A DNA stretch of 64,000 nt from CAVROT01 sp963722905 (GTDB lineage: Bacteria; Pseudomonadota; Alphaproteobacteria; Rhodobacterales; Rhodobacteraceae). Positions 35,144-43,356 of the stretch are shown here, one piece after another. Position numbers and translations under genes: made by a program. The notes beneath the pieces were generated by a model that saw only the letters and a program-made list of their open reading frames with translations, was not told the DNA's origin and did no database searches. The first letter of the stretch is position 1, and each line of letters opens with the position of its first letter. The stretch is taken from the NCBI GenBank assembly GCA_963722905.1, contig CAVROT010000009.1, positions 4,950 to 68,949 on the forward strand, given 5' to 3'.

Positions 35144-35489
35144 CGCGATCTCCATCTGTTCGCGGCGGCGGAATCGCGCGCCTGATGCGATCCGTTATCG
35201 GCGGGGTCGCCGCCCGTTACATTGATCGCGGTCAAGAAGGCGCACCGCGGCAGCCGTCCCGCCGGGCGCCGCGTCCGGGCGCGGAGCGGGGCATGCCGCC
35301 GCCGCGCCCTGAACCCGTCGAAAGGACCGGCCGGTCCCGCCCGGCACGGCCGCTGCACGACCCGCGCGGTCGTGGCGGGCGTGCTTGCCGTCGGCCCGCG
35401 GTGGACGGCATTGCCCGTGCGGTGCATGTCTGCGGGGCGCAGATCGCCCGCGCCATCGCGGCGACGCCGCTGATACGACGGAGCCCACG
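35144..35489. other. Divergent intergenic region
   Basis: About 345 bases between the divergent membrane-protein and aminotransferase genes. It contains the FNR-type box at 35222-35235. The rest is GC-rich with open frames lacking protein-like features. Promoter hexamers cannot be placed with confidence. Confidence 0.55.
35222..35235. promoter_or_regulatory. FNR/DNR-type palindrome TTGAT-N4-GTCAA
   Basis: TTGATCGCGGTCAA matches the Fnr/FixK/DNR consensus TTGAT-N4-ATCAA at nine of ten specified positions (one A to G); the complement is TTGACCGCGATCAA, also a common FnrL form. It is 79 bases upstream of the membrane-protein start at 35143 and 255 upstream of the aminotransferase. This suggests oxygen- or NO-responsive control, probably by a regulator encoded elsewhere. 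Confidence 0.5.
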
Positions 35490-36806
35490 ATGTTCGAGCC
35501 TGCCCTCCACGCCCGCATCCGCGACAGCTTTGCCCTGGTCGACGCCGACCCGGACGGCACGCCGCGCGTCTTTTTCGAGAATGCGGGCGGGGCGCTGACG
35601 CTGAACCGTGTGGTCGAGACCTCTGCCCGGCACGCCGCGATCCCCGACAACCAGGGCCGCGACAACCCGATGTCGCAAGAACTCGTCCGCATCATCGACA
35701 GGGCGCGGGCGGACGTGCGCACCCTCTTCAACGCGCCGGACGGCGATGTCTTCATGGGCGAGAGCGGGACCGAGCTTCTGTTCCGGCTGATCATGAACGC
35801 CTGCCTCGGGACCGCGCCCGGTACCGTCCTCGGCTCGACCTTCGAGCATCCGGCCTCCCGGTCGGCCTGCACCCGCTGGGCGAAGGTCGCGGGCCACGCC
35901 TACGTGCAGGTGCCCCATGACGACGCGACCGGCCTCGTCACTGCCGCCGCCTACCGCGCGCATCTGACGCCGGACGTGCGGGTCGCCACGATCCTGCACA
36001 CCTCGCCCGTCACCGGCATGACGGTCGACCTGCCCGCCATCGCCGCCGCCATCCGAGCGGCGGCGCCCGAGGCGTTCATCGTCGTGGACGGCATCCAGCA
36101 CGCCAGCCACGGCGGCATCGACGTGAACGCGGCGGGCGTCGATGGCTACGTGATCTCGCCCTACAAGGTCTTCTCGCGCCACGGCTACGGCGTGGCCTGG
36201 ACGTCGCCGCGGCTGAATGCGCTGGCGCACGATGCGCTGATGGGTGGGCCGGACGGCAACTGGGAGCTGGGGACGCGCGACACCGGCGCCTATGCCACGA
36301 TGTCCGACGTGGTGGGCTACCTGCGCTGGCTGGGCCGGGCGGCGGGCGCGGCCGGGGATGACGGCCCCCGCGCCCAGATCGAAGCGGCCGCTGCGGCGAT
36401 TTACGACCACGAGGCGGCGCTCTGCCGCGCGATGCTGCACGGCACGGGCAACCTGCGCGGCCTGGCCGACACGCCGGGCGTCACGGTCATCGGCGGTTCG
36501 GATAACCCCGCGCGCGAGGGGCTGGTGTCGTTCGCCCTGGACGGGATGGCGGCGGGCGACGTGGTCGCCGCGCTGCGCGACCGGGGCGTGCGCACCCATC
36601 TGCGCAAGGCCGACCACTATTCCGGCAACATCCTCGACCCCCTCGGCCTGCCGGGCTGCGTGCGGGTGTCGATGTGCCACTACAACAGCGTCGAGGAGGT
36701 CGCCGCCTTCCTGGCCGCGATGCGCGAGATCGCGCCGGACCGGGCGGCAGGGCGGGCCGACCCTGGTCCGGGCCCCGCAGAACGAGGGCGCGGTCCGCGA
36801 CCTTGA
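35490..36806 (+). CDS. Aminotransferase class V-fold PLP enzyme
   Basis: The 438-residue protein belongs to the cysteine-desulfurase-like (class V) fold. It contains FFENAGGALTLNRVV near the N-terminus, the PLP-phosphate region FMGESGTELLFRLIMNA and the cofactor Asp/Gln in IVVDGIQHASHGGIDV. The Schiff-base lysine is in VISPYKVFSRHGYGVAWTS. C-terminal HLRKADHYSGNILDPLG is also typical. No desulfurase-specific Cys loop can be asserted, and the substrate is unknown. The last ~25 residues are Pro/Gly-rich. The start ATG at 35490 is preferred over an upstream in-frame codon. A serine hydrolase follows 82 bases later. Confidence 0.84.
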   Translation: MFEPALHARIRDSFALVDADPDGTPRVFFENAGGALTLNRVVETSARHAAIPDNQGRDNPMSQELVRIIDRARADVRTLFNAPDGDVFMGESGTELLFRLIMNACLGTAPGTVLGSTFEHPASRSACTRWAKVAGHAYVQVPHDDATGLVTAAAYRAHLTPDVRVATILHTSPVTGMTVDLPAIAAAIRAAAPEAFIVVDGIQHASHGGIDVNAAGVDGYVISPYKVFSRHGYGVAWTSPRLNALAHDALMGGPDGNWELGTRDTGAYATMSDVVGYLRWLGRAAGAAGDDGPRAQIEAAAAAIYDHEAALCRAMLHGTGNLRGLADTPGVTVIGGSDNPAREGLVSFALDGMAAGDVVAALRDRGVRTHLRKADHYSGNILDPLGLPGCVRVSMCHYNSVEEVAAFLAAMREIAPDRAAGRADPGPGPAERGRGPRP

Positions 36807-36888
36807 CTGCGGCCCGTGGCGCGCTTCCTCAGCCGGGGAGAGCTCCGACAGGGGCGTCGCCCTCCGATTCCGCAGCCCGGAGCATCGC

Positions 36889-37863
36889 ATGACGACCCGT
36901 CGAACCGTTCTCATGTCGGCGCCTGCGCTTCTTGCCCTCGGCCGGCCGGCCGGCGCCCGCACGGTCGAACAAGCCGCGCGGGACCTCGGACAGCTTCACG
37001 CCGTCAGCGTCTCGATCTCGGGCACCGAGGTCCTCGGCATTGCGCGAGGGGGACCGGGTCTGGACCGGGTGGCGAACGTGAAGTCGGTGTCGAAGACGCT
37101 GCTGGCGCTTCTGACCGGGATCGCCATCGGGCGCGGCGTAATCGAGGGGCCCGACCAGCGCGTTCTGCCGCTGTTGGGGCGCCCGCCCGCCGGGGACGCG
37201 CGGGACGGACTGACCGTGGGCGACCTGCTGTCGATGCGGGCGGGGCTGCAAAGCACGTCGGGCGCCCGCTACGGCCCGTGGATCGCGTCGCCCGACTGGG
37301 TCGGCGCGGTGCTGGAAGGCGACCTTGTCGCGCGTCCGGGCGGACGGTTCATCTACTCCACAGGCGGCTGGCACGTCCTTGGTGCGGTCCTGTCGCGCGC
37401 TGCGGGCGACGATCTGCTGACCCTCGCGCGGAATTGGCTGGGCGGGCCGCTCGGGATCGACTTCGCCCCGTGGGCGCGGGATCCGCAAGGCCGCTATCTG
37501 GGCGGCAACGAGATGGCGCTCAGCCCGCGCGCGCTGCGCCGGATCGGCGAGACGGTGCTGGCAGGCGGCCGCTGGAACGGCGCGCAGGTCGTCCCCGAGG
37601 AGTGGATCGACGCCTCGTGGCAGGCGCGGGCGCGGTCGCCCTGGTCCGGCGACGCCTATGGCTACGGGTGGTTCCTGACCCGGTTCGCCGGTCGGGACGC
37701 GGCCTACGGCCGGGGCTATGGCGGACAGATGCTGGTCGTCTTGCCGGCGCGCGAGATGGTCATCGCGATCACCTCCGATCCGACGCTGCCGGCACGCTCG
37801 GGCGGCTATTTCTCGGATCTGCGCGGCCTGGTCGACCGGATCGTGGAAGAGGCCGAGGTCTGA
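36889..37863 (+). CDS. Serine hydrolase, beta-lactamase/class C-like
   Basis: The 324-residue protein has a short signal-like N-terminus (TRRTVLMSAPALLALGRPAGA, possibly Tat because of the RR) and the SxxK motif NVKSVSKTLLALLTG. The YxT/YxN-type motif is FIYSTGGWHVLGAVL, and RGYGGQMLVVLP replaces the terminal HTG/KTG box. These proteins include esterases, D-aminopeptidases and PBP-like enzymes; true beta-lactamase activity is not implied. The chosen ATG gives the signal-like start; the frame is open far upstream as a shadow of the aminotransferase gene. Confidence 0.85.
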   Translation: MTTRRTVLMSAPALLALGRPAGARTVEQAARDLGQLHAVSVSISGTEVLGIARGGPGLDRVANVKSVSKTLLALLTGIAIGRGVIEGPDQRVLPLLGRPPAGDARDGLTVGDLLSMRAGLQSTSGARYGPWIASPDWVGAVLEGDLVARPGGRFIYSTGGWHVLGAVLSRAAGDDLLTLARNWLGGPLGIDFAPWARDPQGRYLGGNEMALSPRALRRIGETVLAGGRWNGAQVVPEEWIDASWQARARSPWSGDAYGYGWFLTRFAGRDAAYGRGYGGQMLVVLPAREMVIAITSDPTLPARSGGYFSDLRGLVDRIVEEAEV

Positions 37864-37983
37864 CGGTACGTTCCCGGCCGACGACCGGACGGCGCAGATG
37901 GACGGTTTCACGACCGGACACAAGGGCGGTCGTAGCCGGCCGTGCAAAGGATCCCGACGGTTTTTTTTGGATCCCGTGTCGGC

Positions 37984-38565
37984 ATGTCGCCGGGTCCCAT
38001 CGCCGGACCCATAGCCTCCGGCGTGGGCACCGTCCTTGGCGGCGTGATCGCACCGCGCACCGCCCTCGGCCCATGGGGCTTCCTGCTGGGAGCCGGCAAC
38101 GCCTTCGCAGTGGCGATGACGCACATGCCGGGCCGGTCGCGCTGGTACGTGCCCTTCGCCATCGTTCTGGTGGCAAACCTCACCTGCTTCTTCCAGTGCG
38201 CCACCTACGGCATTCCGCGGGAACTGTGGTTCTCCAACTTCTTTACGGTGCAGGTGGCGCCGGTGCTCATCGCGACTCCGCAGATCCGCAACTGGGCCAT
38301 CGACCGCATCCGGACGGGAGGCGTATCGGTGCCGACCTACCTCGCCTTCCCGGTCGTGTGCTTCTTCGGCTCCACCGCGGGCACGCGGATGATGTGGCTA
38401 ATCGGCTTTGCCGCGACCCCCTGGCCGGCCGAGGTGTGGACCGTCATCATCGTCATCATCTTTGTCGAGAGGTCGGCCTTCGCGGCGGTCGGCGCGACGA
38501 TCGCGCTGGGCGTCATGCGGGCGCTGCGCCGGCCGGCCATCGCGCGGGCCGAGATGGCGGGCTAG
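37984..38565 (+). CDS. ECF-transporter S-component-like membrane protein, possibly N-truncated
   Basis: The 193-residue product has about five hydrophobic segments and opens MSPGPIAGPIASGVGTVLGG, which looks like the middle of an S component rather than its start. A GTG at 37942 gives 14 more residues across a T8 run. It is followed immediately by a fused ECF ATPase and an EcfT-like gene, which supports a substrate-binding S component for a vitamin or metal ion. Which ligand it bound cannot be told. Given the damage to its partner ATPase it is probably non-functional. Confidence 0.6.
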   Translation: MSPGPIAGPIASGVGTVLGGVIAPRTALGPWGFLLGAGNAFAVAMTHMPGRSRWYVPFAIVLVANLTCFFQCATYGIPRELWFSNFFTVQVAPVLIATPQIRNWAIDRIRTGGVSVPTYLAFPVVCFFGSTAGTRMMWLIGFAATPWPAEVWTVIIVIIFVERSAFAAVGATIALGVMRALRRPAIARAEMAG

Positions 38566-38570
38566 TGAGG

Positions 38571-39912
38571 ATGCCCGCCGCGGAAGACATCGTCGTGCGC
38601 CTTCGCGACGTCGGGTTCCGCTACGGCGCGTCCGAGGTGCAGGCGTCGGATGCCGTCACGCCCGACATCGGCGTTGGCGAGTTCGCGGGGCTGATCGGTC
38701 CGACGGGTGCCGGCAAGCCGACCTTCGGCCAGATGCCCGACGGGATCGTGCCGCAGTTCCACGGCGGCACCTTCCGCGGGCGCGGCACGGCCGCGGGGCA
38801 CGACACCGTCGACGTGCCCACGGCGATTGCAGATGGCCCGCCGCGGGATCTGTTCTGCCGCGTGGACTTCCTCGCGCGGCATGCGGTCAGACCGCCCGAC
38901 GTCACGCAGGGCGTCGCGGCCCCGGCCCGGCACATCGTCCGGCCCGGGGCCGCGCCGCCGGTCACGCTGTCGTGGATCGACACGCACCGTGCCGCGCTGT
39001 CGCGTGTGCCCGCACCCCGGGACGCGACGCCCGCGGCACCGGTGTCCGCGCGGCCTGCCCTGTCGGTGCGGGGGCTGGGGCATATCTACCCCGACGGAAC
39101 GGCGGCCCTGGGCCATGTCGACCTGAACATCGCGAGGGGCGGCTTCGTCGGCATCGTCGGTCCAAAACGCGGCGAGTCGACGCTGGTCAAGCACTTGATC
39201 AAGATCCCGGTGCCCACGCGCGGCCGGGTCGAGGTGGACGGCGAGGACATTGCCGACATGTCCGTGGCCGGGGTAGCGCAGCGCATCGGCTACATGGCGC
39301 AGAACGCCCACCAGCAGCGCTTGCGGATCGGTGCGCGAGGCGGTGGCGTTCGCCCTGCGCTACCGGTCGCGCAGGCAGACCGTCCCCAAAGGAGAAATCG
39401 ACCGCAAGGTCGATGCCGCCCTCGGCGCCATGGGGCTGACGCGCGTCGCGGACCGCCATCCCGTCGCCCTGAGCCGGGGCGACCGGCTTCGCGCTGTGAT
39501 CGCCGCAATTCTGCCGCTCGACCCCGAGATACCGGCCGTCGACGAACCGACGACGGGCCAGGACTGGCAGGGCGCTCTGGCGATCCTCGACGTGCTGCGC
39601 GACCTTAACCGGCGTGGCAAGACCGTGGTGCTGTTCACCCACCACCTCTACCTGCTGCGCGGATCCGTCGACCGGCTGGTTGTCATGAGCGAGGGCGGCG
39701 TGCGGCTGGACGGGCCGCTGCGCGACGTGCTCTGCGACGTCGCCGGTCTTGCGGCGGCAGGGCTCGCGCCGCCGCAGACGGTGCGCCTTGCGCAGGCGAC
39801 GCCGGGCCTCGACCGCCTGCGTCCGATGACCGCCGCCGACATCGTGGCGATGACGGGCGCACCCGATCCCGCCGCGTCCCTGCACCCCCGCGAACGTGGA
39901 GTCCGTGCCGGC
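38571..39912 (+). pseudogene. Fused ECF ABC ATPase (two nucleotide-binding domains), degraded
   Basis: The first domain reads LRDVGFRYGASEVQA then GLIGPTGAGKPTFGQM, a Walker A in which Ser is replaced by Pro. After VAGHDTVDVPT-like sequence (here AAGHDTVDVPTAIADG), its Q-loop, signature, Walker B and H-loop are absent, consistent with an internal deletion. The second domain begins LSVRGLGHIYPDGTAALG but its Walker A is GPKRGESTLVKH, with Glu in place of the catalytic Lys. At about 39318 the frame changes; the continuation REAVAFALRY...VALSRGDRLRAVIAA...AVDEPTTGQD...VVLFTHHLYLL is one base out. With both P-loops broken it cannot hydrolyse ATP normally. Confidence 0.72.
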
Positions 39913-40743
39913 ATGACGCCGCCCCTCGCCTCGGACGGGAGCCACCGCATTACCCCGATCTCGGCGGCGGATCTGCGGGTCAAGGTCGCGGTCCTCGTCG
40001 CCGTCAGCCCGACGATCTTCGTTCGGAAAAGCCTCGCGTCGCAGGGGGCGATGTTCCTGGGGATGCTGGCGCTTCTGCTGGGATCCGGCCTGGGCACACG
40101 GCCCATCGTCCGGCTGGCGATCCTGATGATCCCGGCCGCGATCCTCATCCTGATCATCCAGGACCTGTGGTCGCCCTTCCGCGTCACGCCGGTCTTCGTG
40201 CTGCCCCCTGCGGTGCCGCTGATGGGCGGTGCGACGGTGTTCCACTGGGAGGGGCTGGTCTTCGGGCTGCTGGTCTGTTGCCGCCTCGCCGTGCCGCTGA
40301 TGGCGATCCAGTATCTCTCTTCCACCTCGACGCCCAACCAGATCGTGCTGGGCCTCGTCCGCGTCGGCGTGCCCTACGAAGTTGCGTTCCTCGTCTCGAC
40401 CGCCTTCCGCATCGTGCCGTTCCTGCTGGAGGAATACGCCGCCATCCGCGATGCGCAGCGTCTGCGGGGCATCGACCTCGACGCGCCTGGCATCGTGCGC
40501 AAGCTCGTCGCGACATCGCGGCTTATCGTGCCGCTCCTGGTGAACTGCCTCAACAAGGCGCAACAGCTCCAGATCGCGTTGCAGGCGCGCGGTTTCACCG
40601 GGAATGCGGACCGGACCTACCTCGACCCCGGCCGCGCCCGGATGACGGGGATCGGGTCGGCGGCCGTGACGCTTCTCTTCGGCGGGCCGGCTCAGGCGAT
40701 CGTGCTGCGGCCGGGCTTCGGCGGCGGGGCGGAGGTCCTGTGA
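39913..40743 (+). CDS. EcfT-like energy-coupling transmembrane protein
   Basis: The 276-residue protein has about five TMs followed by a cytoplasmic helical region with the two Ala-Arg-Gly-type motifs that engage the ATPases. They appear as DAQRLRGIDLD and QIALQARGFTGNADR. The ATG at 39913 is in frame with the tail of the degraded ATPase, and no stop separates them, so it could be read as a fusion. Length fits a stand-alone EcfT. With the S component and ATPase it would form an ECF vitamin/metal importer, but the ATPase is non-functional. It overlaps the next gene by four bases (GTGA). Confidence 0.68.
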   Translation: MTPPLASDGSHRITPISAADLRVKVAVLVAVSPTIFVRKSLASQGAMFLGMLALLLGSGLGTRPIVRLAILMIPAAILILIIQDLWSPFRVTPVFVLPPAVPLMGGATVFHWEGLVFGLLVCCRLAVPLMAIQYLSSTSTPNQIVLGLVRVGVPYEVAFLVSTAFRIVPFLLEEYAAIRDAQRLRGIDLDAPGIVRKLVATSRLIVPLLVNCLNKAQQLQIALQARGFTGNADRTYLDPGRARMTGIGSAAVTLLFGGPAQAIVLRPGFGGGAEVL

Positions 40744-41330
40744 GCGTGTTCACCCCCGACGCCGTTGTCGACTGCTCTCCCGCCATGCGCGAGATGATCG
40801 AGCGGCAGGGCCGGGCGTGGATGGAGAACGATTTCGCCCTTGCCGCCCCCGACTGGAGCCCCGACGTCGTCCTGACGGCACCGGGCAACATCGTGCTCTG
40901 CGCCGAGATCGAGGAAGCGATGGCCTCCTTCCACGCCGATTTCACCGATCTGCGCATCACCCTGACGCATGCTTCCGCGGCACCGGGCGGCACGCTCGCC
41001 TGCCTCGCATGGCTGTGGGCGACGACGCGGCGCGCCGACGGTGCCGCGTCCGTGACGGCCGACGCCATCGTGGTCGAGCCGAGGGGCGGCCTCACCACCG
41101 CGTGGCGCGAGTATTTCGACACCGCGGGCTCGGTCGAGACGCACCACCGCGACGCTGCTTCCCAGGGCGCCGGTCCACGCGGTGGCGGCAGACCGCCGCA
41201 TGGCAGTCGCGGCGCGGTCGACCATCCGCGGCGCGCACAGTGCACGGTCCGCCGAAGGCGCACGGACCGCGGCGCCGTGCGGCGCATCTCCGGCGGGACA
41301 GGGCGCGCGGGCGCGCTATGCTGGTGCCGC
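40740..41330 (+). CDS. SnoaL/NTF2-like domain protein, lacking its own stop codon
   Basis: From the GTG at 40740 the frame reads a SnoaL-like domain of ~130 residues: MREMIERQGRAWMENDFALA, then VVLTAPGNIVLC and TTAWREYFDTAGSVETH. After the usual domain end the frame runs on through ~65 Arg/Gly-rich residues with no stop, in phase with the gene that starts at 41331. Either an ancestral stop was lost or the two are genuinely fused (419 residues to 41999). SnoaL folds serve as cyclases, isomerases or binding domains; a role is not assignable. It is coupled to the EcfT-like gene by a GTGA overlap. Confidence 0.6.
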
Positions 41331-41999
41331 ATGTTCATCGTCACCAGAGATACCGTCCAGAACCCCTCCGTGCTGGCGGTCAAACAGCTTCCGCGCAGGT
41401 TCGTCGAACGTGTGACCGTCTGGCCGCGCGTCCTGTCGTTCGGGATGCTCCTGCGGATCGTGGCCGAGTTCCGGCCGGTGCGCTACGGCCTCTGGCTTGT
41501 GCCTCTGGTAATCGTGGCGCTGGTCTGGAACGAGGTGGCGCTGCCGTTAGGCTCGGCCCCGGTGCTGATGGTGGTCCTGATCTGGCTGGCGGAATCGCGG
41601 CTGCTGCGGGTGCCGCCCAAGCGGCGGGCGGCGCTGGTCGATCCCGACGACGCGGCGCGGGGGCTGGACCTTCTGGGCGTGCAGGGTCGCGCGGCGCTTA
41701 CCCGGATCGCGGCCGGGCGGGGCCTGCGCAGCGGTGTGCTGCGGCTGGTGGTCGAACAGTCGCCACTGTCCTGGCTGCCGCCGCTGACCTACGTGACGGT
41801 GCAGTCCGAGGTGGGGCCAGCCGTCCTCGATCTCACCCGGCCCGAGAGGGAGGTGATCGAGACGGAGCTGTTCCGCGATCCGTTGACCGAACGGCGGCTG
41901 CACATGATCAACGCCGCCGAGGACCGCTTCCTGCGCGAAGTCACGCTTGAGGCGCGCGGGGTGTCGGCCCATGCCCGGCTTGAGGCGGCGCTGGCCTGA
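41331..41999 (+). CDS. Hypothetical membrane-associated protein
   Basis: The 222-residue protein starts MFIVTRDTVQNPSVLAVKQL. Two closely spaced hydrophobic segments lie near residues 48-85 (YGLWLVPLVIVALVW and SAPVLMVVLIWLAES), followed by a ~135-residue basic/acidic cytoplasmic domain ending VSAHARLEAALA. I do not recognise a family. It is in frame with the upstream SnoaL-like sequence and nearly abuts (3 bases) the stop of the convergent VWA gene. Confidence 0.65.
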   Translation: MFIVTRDTVQNPSVLAVKQLPRRFVERVTVWPRVLSFGMLLRIVAEFRPVRYGLWLVPLVIVALVWNEVALPLGSAPVLMVVLIWLAESRLLRVPPKRRAALVDPDDAARGLDLLGVQGRAALTRIAAGRGLRSGVLRLVVEQSPLSWLPPLTYVTVQSEVGPAVLDLTRPEREVIETELFRDPLTERRLHMINAAEDRFLREVTLEARGVSAHARLEAALA

Positions 42000-42002
42000 C
42001 GC

Positions 42003-43226
42003 TCAGGCCGAGAAATCCAGCAAACGGCCCCAGGGCGCCGCGATGCCTGCTGCGTCGGGAACCGCCCAGATCACCGGCAGCCCGCGAGGCGCCGCGGGGC
42101 CGGGGTCGCCGTCGAGATCGGTGAGGACAACAAGTGCCGAGGCGCCGATGGCACGGGCCTCGGCCATGACGGGGGTGTAGTCGGTACCACCGTCGCGGGG
42201 CATGTCGGGCAGGACGGGACGCGTCTGGGACGGATCGAGGCGAGCGCGATGGCGGATGGCCTCGTCGAAGACCATCAGGTGCAGCTCGGCCCGCATCCGC
42301 CGCGCGATACCCGTGACCTCGCCCCAGAAAAGCGCCAGCCGGTCGTCGTCGATGCTGCCCGACGCGTCGAGCGCGATGGCGATGCGGGGCACCTCGCTCA
42401 GCGGCCTGTAGCCCGGCTCGAACCCCGGCGGCGGGGTTCCCTGCCCGGCGGCCATCGCGGTGGCGGCGATCCAGCGTCGGGCCGGACGCATGGGGGCGGG
42501 CCGGGGCAGCGGCGTGACGTGCCGGGTGAGCAGGCGGCGCAGCACCGTCTCCCACGGGACGCGCGGGGCGGGAATGTCTGCGATGCGGTGGCCGATGGTG
42601 CCGAGGCCCCGCCCCGCCTGCCGCCCGGCGGCCAGCGCGCGGCTGAGGTGCTGGCGCCAGGCGGCATCGTCGCCGTCATCCTCGGTGCCGCCTGCGACCA
42701 CGTCTTCGGCGCCGAGGTCGGGGGCGAAACCGCGCGCGCCGTCGGCCCCGTCGCGCCCCGGCCCGTCCGTATCGCGAAGGGCGTGATAGAGACGGTCCAC
42801 GTCCCAGCGTCCCAGCGCCTCGGCCGGCGTCTCGCGGCGTCCGAGCGATGTCGACAGCAGCCCCGTCAGCGTCACGGCCGGCCGCGGCAGGGTCTGGTCG
42901 GCCAGCAGCAGCGCCTCGTTCACGATGGCGTCGGCGGCCAGGTTCCAGACCTCGGGGGCGAAGCCGTCGCCCAGCCGCGCCCGCAACTCGCTCAGCCGTG
43001 TCGAATGGCGCAGGGCGACGTGGAGGATATGGTGCGCGGCAAGGCCCCGCTGCTCGTGTCCGGGCAGATCGGGAAAGCCGGGTCCGTAGGTGATCGTCGT
43101 GCCATGGGTCGCCGTCTCGGCCCCGTCGCGGTGGCGGCACCAAAGCGACAGCGCAGCGAGCGCCGGGTCGGTCTCGGCCAGCGCGCGCAGGGCCGGGGCG
43201 GCGCGCCCGGAATGGCGGTTCGTCAC
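42003..43226 (-). CDS. VWA-like protein with putative metallopeptidase domain (DUF2201 type)
   Basis: The 407-residue protein has an N-terminal putative metallopeptidase region with AAHHILHVALRHSTRLSEL, a His-rich HxxxHxxxxH-like helix. A Gly/Asp-rich linker follows. The C-terminal VWA-like half has the degenerate MIDAS IAIALDASGSIDDDRLALF, GGTDYTPVM as a second metal loop, and VVLTDLDGD. This architecture is the usual partner of MoxR-type AAA+ ATPases, which remodel or metallate a client. The gene lies 130 bases downstream of a MoxR gene on the same strand. The client is unknown. Confidence 0.84.
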   Translation of the reverse strand: MTNRHSGRAAPALRALAETDPALAALSLWCRHRDGAETATHGTTITYGPGFPDLPGHEQRGLAAHHILHVALRHSTRLSELRARLGDGFAPEVWNLAADAIVNEALLLADQTLPRPAVTLTGLLSTSLGRRETPAEALGRWDVDRLYHALRDTDGPGRDGADGARGFAPDLGAEDVVAGGTEDDGDDAAWRQHLSRALAAGRQAGRGLGTIGHRIADIPAPRVPWETVLRRLLTRHVTPLPRPAPMRPARRWIAATAMAAGQGTPPPGFEPGYRPLSEVPRIAIALDASGSIDDDRLALFWGEVTGIARRMRAELHLMVFDEAIRHRARLDPSQTRPVLPDMPRDGGTDYTPVMAEARAIGASALVVLTDLDGDPGPAAPRGLPVIWAVPDAAGIAAPWGRLLDFSA

Positions 43227-43356
43227 GGCGGCGTTGTCAAAGCGGGGACGGGGGCGGTAGCGTCACCCGCGACACCGGGCGCCCGGCTGGCGGTGGGGGC
43301 GCGGTCCGGCGGGGCCGTCCCCGCCGGCGGTCGCGGCCCGAAAGCCGGTGGCGCGG

